This document shows, piece after piece, positions 43,431-51,876 of a DNA stretch of 64,000 nucleotides. Below the pieces are notes generated by a model. The model was given only the letters and a program-made list of their open reading frames with translations, was not told the origin of the DNA and ran no database searches. The stretch spans positions 310,001 to 374,000 of the forward strand of contig NZ_JAPEMA010000002.1 of assembly GCF_026343185.1 (NCBI RefSeq). Reading direction: 5' to 3'. Each line of letters begins with the position of its first letter. The first letter of the stretch is position 1. The position numbers were made by a program, and so were the translations under genes. The stretch is from Streptomyces sp. NBC_00091. GTDB lineage: Bacteria; Actinomycetota; Actinomycetes; Streptomycetales; Streptomycetaceae.

Positions 43431-43921
43431 CAATGGAACTCCTTCTCCACAGCCTCCCGGTCGGCAGGCCTTCGACTGGTCGAGACTCACGCCTGCGTTC
43501 CCGGGCCCCCGGCCCTTCCCCGGTCCGCCCTTCGGACTTCAGGGCGTCGGCCGGGGCACCGAGGTACTCGAGCGGGACGATCCGGCCCGCGTCCTGTGCA
43601 CAACCGTGTCAGCTCGGCCCGATGCGCCGCTCGACTGCGGCTCGGGCCCGGGCGGAGGGCCGCTCCAGGGTCGGCCGGGGCGCGCCGGGTGCCGGGTGGG
43701 GGACGGCGGGTGATGCTGGTGGCATGGGTGGCGTTCCCGGGGTGCGGCTGCCGGCCCGTTGACCGCGCGGCGCCGGCCGCCGCCCCGCAACTCCCGCTGT
43801 TCCGCACGCCGGATGGCGATCAGGGGGGGGCCGGGTGGCAGGCTGGGGAGAGCAGCCGCAGCGCGGGGGCTCCTCCACACCGCTCGTCACACCTGTTCGT
43901 GTTCGCAGGAGGTGGAAGCCC
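43431..43921. other. Intergenic region between FMN reductase and CAP-protein genes
   Basis: 491 bases between divergent genes. Short ORFs on both strands have no ribosome-binding sites or recognisable content. It should hold the promoter of the ATP-grasp operon on the minus strand and that of the CAP protein on the plus strand. A poly-G run is at 43823-43830. I see no riboswitch fold I can name. Confidence 0.5.
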
Positions 43922-44521
43922 GTGAGAAGCCGCACTTCACGTACCCGCACCGGGGCCGCTCTGGCGGTGGCCGCGGTCCTGTCCGCCACCCTCGTACCGG
44001 TGGCCGCGTCACCCGCGACGGCCGCGAGCTGTGACAGCTCGGCGTCCAGCCGTCCCCCGGGCGGCGGCGTCCAGGAACGCGATGCCGTCCTGTGCCTCGT
44101 CAACGCGGAGCGCACGGGGCGCGGACTGCCCGCCCTGACCGTGAACCAGTCCCTGACCGACGCGGCCCGGCAGCACACCGCCGCGGCCGTGCAGCTCAAG
44201 TGGTGGGGGCCCTGGAAGGATTCGCACACCAACCCGCAGACCCGCTCCACTCCGCAGAGCCGCATCATGGGCGCCGGCTACTGCCCCAACCCCCGCTCCT
44301 GGGGCGTCTCCGAGATCACCTACAACGGCTGGGGCGGTGCGGGGACCCCGGCTTCCGCCGTCAAGTGGTGGATGAACAGCCCGGGTCACCGCGCGATCAT
44401 CCTCGACTCCTCGCTGCGTGAGTTCGGCGGCGGGGCGCAGGCCGGCGCGGCCGACCCCGCCGGCGCGGGCGCGAGCGGAGCCGGCACGTACGTCGTCACC
44501 TTCGGGCGCTGCCAGCGGTGA
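43922..44521 (+). CDS. Secreted CAP/SCP-domain protein
   Basis: A 199-residue exported protein. The signal peptide covers residues 1-38 (ALAVAAVLSATLVPVAASPA). The CAP domain has LCLVNAERTGRGLPALTVN, LTDAARQHTAA and the C-terminal WMNSPGHRAIIL (CAP His). Bacterial CAP proteins are extracellular and of mostly unknown function. GTG at 43922 follows AGGAGGTGG. It stands alone between two divergent or convergent biosynthetic operons and splits them. Confidence 0.9.
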   Translation: MRSRTSRTRTGAALAVAAVLSATLVPVAASPATAASCDSSASSRPPGGGVQERDAVLCLVNAERTGRGLPALTVNQSLTDAARQHTAAAVQLKWWGPWKDSHTNPQTRSTPQSRIMGAGYCPNPRSWGVSEITYNGWGGAGTPASAVKWWMNSPGHRAIILDSSLREFGGGAQAGAADPAGAGASGAGTYVVTFGRCQR

Positions 44522-44525
44522 CCCT

Positions 44526-44566
44526 GCCCCCGCTCCCGGGCGGTGTTCCGTCCCGGAAGCGGGGGC
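44526..44566. terminator. Bidirectional terminator between CAP and P450 genes
   Basis: GCCCCCGCT-CCGGG pairs with CCCGG-AGCGGGGGC (one bulge) across an 11-base loop. It lies between the CAP stop (44521) and the P450 stop (44579), so it serves both convergent genes. Confidence 0.8.
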
Positions 44567-44578
44567 GTCAGGCCCGGG

Positions 44579-45760
44579 TCACCACATCACGGGCAGCCGC
44601 TCGGGCAGCCGCTTCATGAAGCCCGTGCGCCACACGAGCTGCTCCACCGGTACGGCCAGCCGCAGCCGGGGCATGGCCTTGAGGAGGGCCAGGAGCGCGG
44701 TCTCGGCGTGCTTCTTGCCGAGGGCGGTCGCGGGGCAGTAGTGCGAGCCCCCGCCGAAGGAGAAGTGCGCGGAGGAGTTGGCGCGGGTGAAGTCGAGGCG
44801 GTGCGGGTCCGGGAAGACGGCGGGGTCGAAGTTCGCGCCCTCGGGCAGGACGAGCACCAGCTCGCCCGCCTTCACCTCGACCTCGCCCAGGGTCATGTCC
44901 TCCATGACCAGGCGCGGCAGGCCGTCGCCGATGGACAGGTTGATCCGCAGCAGCTCGTCCACGGCCTGGGGCATCAGCTCCGGGTGGTCGGCGAGGTGGT
45001 CGGCCTCGGCCGGGTGGGTGAGCAGGGTGACCAGCGCCATGGCGAGGAACCCGGCGGTGGAGATGACGCCCGCGCCGAAGAGGGTGACGCCGACCGTCGC
45101 GAACATCTCGTCGGTGATGTGCTCGTAGCCCTCGGTGCCGCGCAGCTTCGCGAGGTCGCCGACGAGGCCGTGGCCGGTGTCGTCGAGGCGGTCCTTCATG
45201 TACGCGATGTCGCGGTCCCAGTTCAGGCGCGCGGCCGGGATCTCGTTCGCGCTGTTCATGAAGGCGATCGGCAGCGACTCGGCCAGGCGCGGACCCGCCT
45301 CCTGCGGGATGCCGAGGATGTGGCAGTGCATCGCCTCGGAGAACGGGTCGGTGAACATGGCGCGGACGTCGACGGGCGCGCCGTGCCGGAGCATCCGCTC
45401 GACCAGGTCGGCGGCGTGCTGGTCCATCCACTCCTGCAGACCGGGGGACTTGGGGTTGATGGCCTTCATCACGGCTTTGCGCAGGCCCGCGCCGGTGATG
45501 TTGCCCATGTTGTTGACGACCTCCGGGGGGATCGTCAGCGCGTACTGGCGGGGCACACCCGGGTCGGAGGTGTTCTTGAGGCTGAACCGGTCGTCCTCGA
45601 GGACCTGCTTGACGAGTTCGTACGAGGAGACGAGCCAGGCCTCGGCTCCGGCGATGGTGCGGACCTTCACCACCGGGGGCAGTTCGTCGACCTGGGTCGG
45701 CAGCTGCGTTCCGTCCCACGTGAAGGGGAATTCGAGGATCGGCTCCGCGTGAGTGGTCAC
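44579..45760 (-). CDS. Cytochrome P450 closely resembling CYP121 (mycocyclosin synthase)
   Basis: A 393-residue P450. Compared from memory with M. tuberculosis CYP121 (396 residues), many blocks coincide: VRTIAGAEAWLVSSY, IPPEVVNNMGNITGAGLRKA, NWDRDI, VLPEGANFDP and a C-terminus ending ERLPVMW. The haem ligand is Cys342 in FGGGSHYCPATALG. CYP121 joins the two tyrosine rings of cyclo(Tyr-Tyr) by a C-C bond. The segment equal to CYP121 Gln385-Arg386 reads Met-Lys here, so binding of the substrate phenol may differ. GTG at 45760 overlaps the CDPS stop by four bases, so the two are one transcriptional unit. Confidence 0.9.
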   Translation of the reverse strand: MTTHAEPILEFPFTWDGTQLPTQVDELPPVVKVRTIAGAEAWLVSSYELVKQVLEDDRFSLKNTSDPGVPRQYALTIPPEVVNNMGNITGAGLRKAVMKAINPKSPGLQEWMDQHAADLVERMLRHGAPVDVRAMFTDPFSEAMHCHILGIPQEAGPRLAESLPIAFMNSANEIPAARLNWDRDIAYMKDRLDDTGHGLVGDLAKLRGTEGYEHITDEMFATVGVTLFGAGVISTAGFLAMALVTLLTHPAEADHLADHPELMPQAVDELLRINLSIGDGLPRLVMEDMTLGEVEVKAGELVLVLPEGANFDPAVFPDPHRLDFTRANSSAHFSFGGGSHYCPATALGKKHAETALLALLKAMPRLRLAVPVEQLVWRTGFMKRLPERLPVMW

Positions 45761-46467
45761 AGCTGGTCTCCTTCGGTGGCGGGGGTGACGATGGCGTGGC
45801 CCTGGTTGCGGGAGGCCCGCAGTCCGGCGCCGCGCGAGTAGAGCAGGTCCGCCATCGGCAGCGCCTGGTGGTAGCAGTTCAGCGACGAGGGGACGCCGAG
45901 GATCGCGGGGGTGTCGAGGAAGAGGGGCGCTTCGGCGCACACGTAGTCCAGGCAGACCGCCCGCTGGTGCGCGGTGGGCTGCTGGCCCCCCAGCACCTTC
46001 GACGACAGGAAGATGTCGACGAGTTCGTTGCAGGTCTGCGCGAACGCCGGGTCGGTGTGCAGCCGTTCCAGCAGGTCGGCGTGCATGCGGTCGTAGGCGG
46101 GGATGCCCTGGAGCGAGGACATGGGTCTGCCGCGCAGGCGGGTGCCGGAGGGGTCGGTGTCGGCCACCGCGTTGGTCACCTTGGCGCGTACGCCACGGAG
46201 GTTCTTGACGGTCTTTCGGCGGGCTTCGTCGGGGGGATAGCCCGTCGCCTCGTACATCTCTGCCACGTGCAGGTCCGTATAGATGAGGTCGGCCTGTGCG
46301 AAGTTGTCGAGCGCCCACTCGGCGAGCTCGTGCACACGGCGGGCGGAGAAGTAGGAGTTGCCGGGGGAGATACCGATGACGGCATGGTCGCCTTCGGCGG
46401 CAATGACCTGACAGTGCGGAGTGTACGGATCGACACGGAAGGCACTGGTTCGAGTGGCTGTTGTCAT
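45757..46467 (-). CDS. tRNA-dependent cyclodipeptide synthase (Rv2275-like, NYH subfamily)
   Basis: A 236-residue CDPS. These enzymes take two aminoacyl-tRNAs and form a diketopiperazine. The nucleophile Ser34 and the subfamily Asn37 are in HAVIGISPGNSYFS, the general acid-base pair Tyr175/Glu179 in YVCAEAPLF, and CYH with Tyr199-His200 completes the NYH set. Long blocks (EARRKTVKN, RGVRAKVT, ASRNQGHAIVTP) match M. tuberculosis Rv2275, which makes cyclo(Tyr-Tyr), though the 50-residue N-terminal extension of Rv2275 is missing. Product is therefore predicted as cyclo(Tyr-Tyr) or a close aromatic analogue. A 328-base low-GC gap separates it from a divergent response regulator. Confidence 0.93.
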   Translation of the reverse strand: MTTATRTSAFRVDPYTPHCQVIAAEGDHAVIGISPGNSYFSARRVHELAEWALDNFAQADLIYTDLHVAEMYEATGYPPDEARRKTVKNLRGVRAKVTNAVADTDPSGTRLRGRPMSSLQGIPAYDRMHADLLERLHTDPAFAQTCNELVDIFLSSKVLGGQQPTAHQRAVCLDYVCAEAPLFLDTPAILGVPSSLNCYHQALPMADLLYSRGAGLRASRNQGHAIVTPATEGDQL

Positions 46468-46795
46468 GGGAGTGGTCGCATCCCTGTCGCCGCGATTCCC
46501 CGCGCGGACCCCGTGTCCCGGGTGCGGCGGCGACGAGCTGAAGCTATACGAACACTCGCGACCTGATGCGATTACCGTGGAGTTCGTCTCGGTTACTGAA
46601 ACCGTATGTTGCCCCAGTCAACTGCAACGGCCTGCAAGCGCGTTGATCCGGACGGTAAAGTGACGATCCGCCATACCCTCTGCGGCGTCAGCCCTTTCGA
46701 AGGCAAGCTTCCGCTTTGAGCGGTATCCGGTACTCCGCCACGCCGAGCAGGCGGAATTACGGATCGTGGCGGCTTCGTCGCACATAGTGTGTGCC
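46468..46795. other. Divergent promoter region of CDPS-P450 and response regulator
   Basis: 328 bases with lower GC than the surroundings and no credible ORF. CGGTT-ACTGA-AACCG, an inverted repeat, lies at 46590-46604. On the minus strand TATAGC (46539-46544) is a possible -10 for the CDPS gene, giving a leader of about 65 bases. CACATAGTGTG at 46781-46791 is a small palindrome just before the regulator start. The symmetric sites are candidate operators. Confidence 0.45.
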
Positions 46796-47497
46796 ATGCA
46801 GTCCGAGAAGACGCAGGTACGTGTGGTGATCGTCGAGGACCACCCGCTGTTTCGCGTGGGGCTGAGGTCGGCGCTGGAGAGCGCCGACGACATCCACGTG
46901 GTCGGCGAGGCCGAGACGCTCGCGGACCTGGCGCCCGTGGTGGAGGCCGGACGGCCCCAGGTCGTGGTGATGGACCTGTCGCTGCCCGACGGGTCGGGCA
47001 TCGAGGCCACCCGGCGGCTGACCGAGGAGAACCCGGGGCTGTCGGTGCTGGTGCTCACCATGGCCGACGACGACGGCACCCTCCTCGCCGCCCTGCACGC
47101 CGGCGCCCGCGGGTACCTGGTCAAGGGCGCCGGGCGCGAGGAGGTCCTGCACGCGGTGCGCACGGTCGCCGCCGGCGGCGCGGTCTTCGGGCCGGACGTG
47201 GCCGCGCGGATCGCCGTACTGGCCACCGGGGGCGGCCGGCGCGAGGCCGAACGGCTCTTCCCGGCCCTGACCGCGCGCGAGGTCGAGGTGCTCGACCTGG
47301 TCGCCCGGGGGTACGACAACCGGCGGATCTCGCGGGAGCTGTTCCTGGCCGAGAAGACCGTGCGCAACCACATCACCCACATCTTCGAGAAGCTCGACGT
47401 CGCCACCCGGGCCGAGGCCGTCGCCCGGGCACGGGACGCGGGGCTCGGAGCGCGGGACACGGACGCGGGGCTCGGAGCGCGCGACGCGGAGGGCTGA
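46796..47497 (+). CDS. NarL/LuxR-type response regulator (orphan)
   Basis: A 233-residue two-domain regulator. The receiver spans residues 8-125 (VVIVEDHPLF acidic pair, VVVMDLSLPDGSG with the phospho-acceptor Asp, GYLVKGA with the conserved Lys). The LuxR helix-turn-helix is at 155-215 (LTAREVEVLDLVARGYDNRR, EKTVRNHITHIFEKL). A short tail repeats ARDAGLGARD. No sensor kinase gene is nearby. Divergent position to the CDPS-P450 operon makes it a candidate controller of that pathway. ATG at 46796 fits the domain start. Confidence 0.9.
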   Translation: MQSEKTQVRVVIVEDHPLFRVGLRSALESADDIHVVGEAETLADLAPVVEAGRPQVVVMDLSLPDGSGIEATRRLTEENPGLSVLVLTMADDDGTLLAALHAGARGYLVKGAGREEVLHAVRTVAAGGAVFGPDVAARIAVLATGGGRREAERLFPALTAREVEVLDLVARGYDNRRISRELFLAEKTVRNHITHIFEKLDVATRAEAVARARDAGLGARDTDAGLGARDAEG

Positions 47498-47583
47498 GGG
47501 CGGCGTGGCGGCCGGGCGACGGTGCGGGCGATTCGGGGGTTCGGAGCGGGGCCGGGGTGGTGCGCGGGGTTACCGTCGGCGCC

Positions 47584-48765
47584 ATGGACGGTGATCGCCG
47601 GGGATGGAGGCAGTGCGTGCTCGGCGGGGCGGTGTTCGCCGTGTGCATGGCGGGCACCACCCTGCCGACCCCCCTCTACGGCCTGTACCAGGAGAAGTTC
47701 GGCTTCTCCGAGCTGATGGTGACCGTCGTGTACGCCGTGTACGCCTTCGGGGTCATCGGGGTGCTGCTGCTGGCCGGCAATGCCTCGGACGCCGTGGGGC
47801 GGCGGCCGGTGCTGCTGGCGGGGCTGGGGTTCGCGGCGGCGAGCGCCGTCTGCTTCCTGTGCGCCACCGGGCTGGGCTGGCTGTACGCGGGGCGGCTGCT
47901 GTCGGGGCTGTCCGCCGGCCTGTTCACCGGGGCCGGCACGGCCTACGTGATCGAGTCGGCCCCGCCCGGCGGCGCCGCCCGGGCCACGTTCGTGGCGACG
48001 GCCGCGAACATGGGCGGGCTGGGCTGCGGCCCGCTGCTCGCCGGGCTGCTCTCGCAGTACGCCGCCCGGCCGCTGTACCTGCCCTTCACGGTGCACCTCG
48101 CGCTGGTGGCGGCCTCGGTCGCCGTGCTGCTGGGGCTCGGGGAGACCGTACGGGAGCGGCGGCCGCTGGGCACCGTACGGCCACAGCGGCCCGGGCTGCC
48201 CGCGCCGGTGCGCCCGGTGTTCGGGCCGGCGGCGATCGCCTCCTTCGTGGGCTTCGCGCTGTTCGGGGTGTTCACGTCGGTCAGCCCGGCGTTCCTCGCG
48301 CAGTCGCTGGGCGTGCACAACCGGGCCGTGAGCGGGCTGGTCGTGGCGCTGGCCTTCTTCGCGTCGACCGCGGGGCAGCTGGCCGTGGGCCGGGTCGGGG
48401 CGGGGCGGTCGCTGCCGCTGGGCTGCGTCGGGCTCCTCGCCGGGCTCGGGCTGCTCGCCGGCGCGCTGTACTGGGACCTGCTGGTCCTGGTGGTGCTGAG
48501 CGCGCTGGTCGGCGGGGCCGGTCAGGGGCTGGCGTTTCGCGGGGCGCTGTCCGCGGTGGCGCAGGCCTCGCCGGCGGACCGGCGCGCCGCGGTGATCTCG
48601 ACGCTGTTCGTGGTGGCGTACGCGGGCATCTCGGTGCCGGTGATCGGTGTGGGGGTGCTGGCGGATCCGATCGGGCTGGAGGGTGCGGGGCTGGTGTTCA
48701 TCGCCTGCATGGCGGCCTTGGTCTCGACCGCCGGGGTCTACCTGCTGCGGCGCTCGGGCAGGTGA
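47584..48765 (+). CDS. MFS transporter
   Basis: A 393-residue, twelve-segment MFS protein beginning MDGDRRGWRQCVLGG. The TM2-3 loop reads GNASDAVGRRPVLL and the TM4-5 region GRLLSGLSAGLFTGAGTAYV. It follows the response regulator by 86 bases in the same direction. Drug- or metabolite-efflux is the usual role; export of the cyclodipeptide product is possible, as the gene sits next to the CDPS operon. Confidence 0.87.
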   Translation: MDGDRRGWRQCVLGGAVFAVCMAGTTLPTPLYGLYQEKFGFSELMVTVVYAVYAFGVIGVLLLAGNASDAVGRRPVLLAGLGFAAASAVCFLCATGLGWLYAGRLLSGLSAGLFTGAGTAYVIESAPPGGAARATFVATAANMGGLGCGPLLAGLLSQYAARPLYLPFTVHLALVAASVAVLLGLGETVRERRPLGTVRPQRPGLPAPVRPVFGPAAIASFVGFALFGVFTSVSPAFLAQSLGVHNRAVSGLVVALAFFASTAGQLAVGRVGAGRSLPLGCVGLLAGLGLLAGALYWDLLVLVVLSALVGGAGQGLAFRGALSAVAQASPADRRAAVISTLFVVAYAGISVPVIGVGVLADPIGLEGAGLVFIACMAALVSTAGVYLLRRSGR

Positions 48766-48783
48766 CGGTCACTCCTCCGGCGG

Positions 48784-49647
48784 TCACGCCTCCGGCCGTC
48801 GCTCCCCCGGCGGCTGCTCCTCCGGCAGCGCGTCGTCGCCGGCCGGTGCCGGGGCCGCCGCGGGGTCCAGGATGCGGTTGAGGAAGTTGCGGGTGCGTTC
48901 GTGCTCCGGGCGGGTGACGACCTGCTCGGCCGGCCCCTGCTCGACGATGACGCCGGCGTCCATGAACACGACCCGGTCCGCGACCTCCCGGGCGAAGCTC
49001 ATCTCGTGGGTGACGACCATCATGGTCATCCCCTCCCCCGCCAGGACGCGCATCACCGACAGCACCTCGCCGACGAGTTCCGGGTCGAGCGCCGAGGTCG
49101 GCTCGTCGAAGAGCATCACCTCCGGCCCCATCGACAGGGCCCGGGCGATCGCCACCCGCTGCTGCTGGCCGCCGGACAGCTGGGCCGGATAGGCGTCCGC
49201 CTTCCCGGCGAGGCCGACCCGCTCCAGGTTCTCGCGGGCGACGGCGGCTGCCTTCGCCTTGTCCCGGCCCAGCACCCGCCGCTGCGGGAGGGTGAGGTTC
49301 GCGGTGACGCTGATGTGCGGGAAGAGGTTGAACTGCTGGAAGACCATGCCGATGCGGCGGCGCGCGGCATCGATGTCGACGTCCGGGTCGGTCAGTTCGG
49401 TACCGCCGACGAAGACCTGGCCGCGGCTCGGCTCCTCCAGCAGGTTCACGCAGCGCAGCAGGGTGGACTTGCCCGAGCCGGACGGCCCGATGACGCACAC
49501 CACCTCGCCGCGGTCGACGTCCAGGTCGATGCCGCGCAGGACGTGGTTGTCCCCGAAGGACTTGTGCAGCTCCCGGATCTCGATCTCCGGGCGGTCCGTG
49601 CCCATCGCACCCATCGTGTCCCCCGTTCCGGTCGTCGTCTGTGGCAT
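48784..49647 (-). CDS. Polar amino-acid ABC transporter, ATP-binding protein
   Basis: A 287-residue GlnQ/GluA-type ATPase. Walker A is GPSGSGKST near residue 50, the Q loop [11 protein letters not shown] follows, the signature LSGGQQQR and Walker [13 protein letters not shown] come next, with the H-loop VVTHE. An extra Pro/Ala-rich tail of about 30 residues follows the domain. It energises uptake through the adjacent permease. ATG at 49647 follows GAGGAAC. It is the last gene of a three-gene operon. Confidence 0.92.
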   Translation of the reverse strand: MPQTTTGTGDTMGAMGTDRPEIEIRELHKSFGDNHVLRGIDLDVDRGEVVCVIGPSGSGKSTLLRCVNLLEEPSRGQVFVGGTELTDPDVDIDAARRRIGMVFQQFNLFPHISVTANLTLPQRRVLGRDKAKAAAVARENLERVGLAGKADAYPAQLSGGQQQRVAIARALSMGPEVMLFDEPTSALDPELVGEVLSVMRVLAGEGMTMMVVTHEMSFAREVADRVVFMDAGVIVEQGPAEQVVTRPEHERTRNFLNRILDPAAAPAPAGDDALPEEQPPGERRPEA

Positions 49648-49654
49648 CGGTTCC

Positions 49655-50455
49655 TCACGTGGCCTTGTCCGCGCGGGCCTCGAGCCGGCGCACCACGAAG
49701 CTCAGCGGCACGGTCACCAGGAGGTAGCACAGGCCCGCGACGAGGATGGGGGTGGAGTTGGCGGTCTCGCTGGCGAGGTCCCGGCCGAATTTCGTCAGTT
49801 CCCGCTCCTCGAGCGTCACGCCCAGGAACAGCACCAGCGAGGAGTCCTTGAAGAGGAGGACCAGTTCGTTGGTGAGCGGGGGGATGACGATGCGGAAGGC
49901 CTGGGGAATGACCACCGACACCATGGCCCGGCCGTGGGAGAAGCCCAGCGAGCGGGCCGCTTCCATCTGCCCCTTGGGCACGGCCTGGATGCCGGCGCGG
50001 ATCGTTTCCGCCATGTAGGCGGCGGCGACCAGGCCGAGGCCGAGCGCGACCTTCCCGTACGTGCCGCCGGGGATGGCGGTACCGGGGAAGGCCAGGGGTA
50101 CCGCCACGCCGACGAAGATGAAGATCAGCAGGGCGGGCAGGCCCCGGAACAGCTCGATGTAGACGCTCGCGACCCAGCGGTACGGGGCCACCGAGGACAG
50201 CCTCATCATGGCGATGACCAGGCCGAGCACCAGGCCGAACAGGAACCCGGAGACGGTGTACACCACCGTGTTCCGCAGGGCGATGGTGATGATCTTCGGG
50301 AAGAGCCTGAGGGCCAGGTCGGTCTGCGCGAACTGGTTCTGCAGCCGGTCCCAGTCGGCGAGGACGCCGATCAGGACCAGCACGGCCACGAAGACCGCGT
50401 ACTGGACGCCCTGCCAGACGCGGCGCCGCTGGCGCCGGGTCAGCCGAGAGGTCAC
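49655..50455 (-). CDS. Polar amino-acid ABC transporter, permease
   Basis: A 266-residue HisM/GlnP-type permease with about six segments. [16 protein letters not shown] and the EAA-type loop [20 protein letters not shown] with [11 protein letters not shown] are diagnostic. As only one permease gene is present it would work as a homodimer. GTG at 50455 overlaps the stop of the binding-protein gene. Substrate is likely glutamate, glutamine or a related polar amino acid. Confidence 0.92.
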   Translation of the reverse strand: MTSRLTRRQRRRVWQGVQYAVFVAVLVLIGVLADWDRLQNQFAQTDLALRLFPKIITIALRNTVVYTVSGFLFGLVLGLVIAMMRLSSVAPYRWVASVYIELFRGLPALLIFIFVGVAVPLAFPGTAIPGGTYGKVALGLGLVAAAYMAETIRAGIQAVPKGQMEAARSLGFSHGRAMVSVVIPQAFRIVIPPLTNELVLLFKDSSLVLFLGVTLEERELTKFGRDLASETANSTPILVAGLCYLLVTVPLSFVVRRLEARADKAT

Positions 50456-51330
50456 GACGTCGCCTGGGGCAGCGGGCCGATCCACTGTTCGTAGATCTTC
50501 TTGTAGGTGCCGTCGGCCTTGGCGGCGGTGACCGCCTTGTCGATCGCGGCGAGGAGGGCGGTGTTGCCCTTCTTCACGGAGAAGCCGTACTTCTCACCGG
50601 TCTCGATGTTCTGCCCGAGGACGAACTCCGAGGCGTTCGCCGGGTCCTTGAGCCAGCCCTGGACCACCGGGTAGTCGATGACGACCGCGTCGACCTGGCC
50701 CGTGCGCAGTCCGTTGAGCACGGCGTCCGAGCTCTCGAAGGCGACGGGGTTGAAGCCCTGCGCCTTGGCGTAGCTCTCGCCGGTGGTCTCGGCCTGCGCG
50801 CCCAGTTTCTTCCCCTTCGCCTTGACGTCGGCGAGCGAGGTGACGCCGCTCTTCTTGGTCGCCAGCAGTGCCTGGGTCGCGTCGAAGTAGGGGACGGAGA
50901 AGTCGACGTTCTTCTTGCGCTCGTCGGTGATCGTCATACCGGCCGCGGCGAGGTCGCACTGGCCCGAGTTGAGGAAGGCGCCGGTCTTGAAGTTCTCGAA
51001 CGGTGTGTCGAGGATCTTCTGTTCGACCTCGAGGTTCTGTGCGACGAGGTCGATCAGGGCCACGTCGAAGCCGACGACCTTGCCGTTCTGCTCGAACTGG
51101 AAGGGCGGGTAGGGCAGGTGGGTGCAGGTGGTCAGCTTGCCCTTCGCGACGACGGGTACGCCCCCCGCCGCCTCCCCCGGACCGCTGTCGCCGGAGGAGC
51201 AGCCCACGGCGAGGAACATGCCCGCGGCGGCGGCAGCACTGGCCACGGCGCGCAGCCGGGGGCGGGCGGGGTGGTGGCGACCGCCGTCGCGGTTGCGGTG
51301 ACTGCGGTGTCCTTCGGCCGTCCGGAACAC
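50452..51330 (-). CDS. Polar amino-acid ABC transporter, substrate-binding lipoprotein
   Basis: A 292-residue SBP (family 3). The signal peptide ends in a lipobox FLAVGC with Cys44 lipidated, so the protein is tethered to the outer membrane leaflet. The fold-defining LTTCTHLPYPPFQFEQNG and KVVGFDVALIDLV blocks are followed by ITDERKKNVDFSVPYFDA. GTG at 51330 has TGGAGGTC upstream. It is the first gene of the importer operon and is divergent from a glycosyltransferase gene. Confidence 0.92.
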   Translation of the reverse strand: MFRTAEGHRSHRNRDGGRHHPARPRLRAVASAAAAAGMFLAVGCSSGDSGPGEAAGGVPVVAKGKLTTCTHLPYPPFQFEQNGKVVGFDVALIDLVAQNLEVEQKILDTPFENFKTGAFLNSGQCDLAAAGMTITDERKKNVDFSVPYFDATQALLATKKSGVTSLADVKAKGKKLGAQAETTGESYAKAQGFNPVAFESSDAVLNGLRTGQVDAVVIDYPVVQGWLKDPANASEFVLGQNIETGEKYGFSVKKGNTALLAAIDKAVTAAKADGTYKKIYEQWIGPLPQATS

Positions 51331-51876
51331 GGTTGACCTCCACGGGTGCGGGGGGGGCGGCGGTCGCGGGTGGAGACCGTCCGTCGAGATCGTAAGGCCC
51401 CGGCAGCGCAGCGGAAGGGAGCATGCGCAATGCGGCGCGATGCGTCCTGCCGTAAGGGCCGCGGGCGGGAAGAAGTCCCGGAGCCAAAGGCCATCCGGCC
51501 ATCGTGGCGCTTTTCTGTTAATACTTCGTCAACGCTCCGCGGTGTTCCCGGTGGAGCGGCTCGCACGGCGCTCAAACAAAGCGCTGATGGGAGGCTTATC
51601 GCTCCTCGATTCGCCCGCCTCCGGGGCTTCCGCGCGCCTTCGCTACGTGTGGGGGAACACATGTCACGGCTGTGGACCTCATGTCAGGATCAGGGCGTGG
51701 CGACCCGGATTCCTCCATATGCCGACACATCCTCACTTCCCCGGTCGCCCACGCCGGCCATTCGCGCGGGGATTGCCCTTCGGCCACACCAGGCCGGAGC
51801 GGCCGGAATTCGACCAGGAGTCGAGCGCCATTCCCCTCACGGCCCCAGGCCCACCACTCCCGGGAAGGCGAATATC
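51331..51876. other. Intergenic region between ABC importer and glycosyltransferase
   Basis: 546 bases. Overlapping ORFs exist on both strands, but none has a ribosome-binding site with recognisable protein content. The stretch at 51510-51540 is AT-richer (TTTTCTGTTAATACTTCG) and could hold a promoter; GTGTGGGGGAACACATGT at 51649-51665 is an imperfect palindrome. No further structure is recognised. Confidence 0.45.

Noticed and set aside
43431..43490. Extended N-terminus of the FMN reductase (two-Cys segment)
   Set aside because: The flavodoxin-like fold begins right after GTG 43430, which has AAGGAG at good distance; the upstream GTG lacks a clear site.
43487..43880. Overlapping ORFs in the gap upstream of the CAP-protein gene
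   Set aside because: None has a start signal or domain content; composition is that of random GC-rich sequence.
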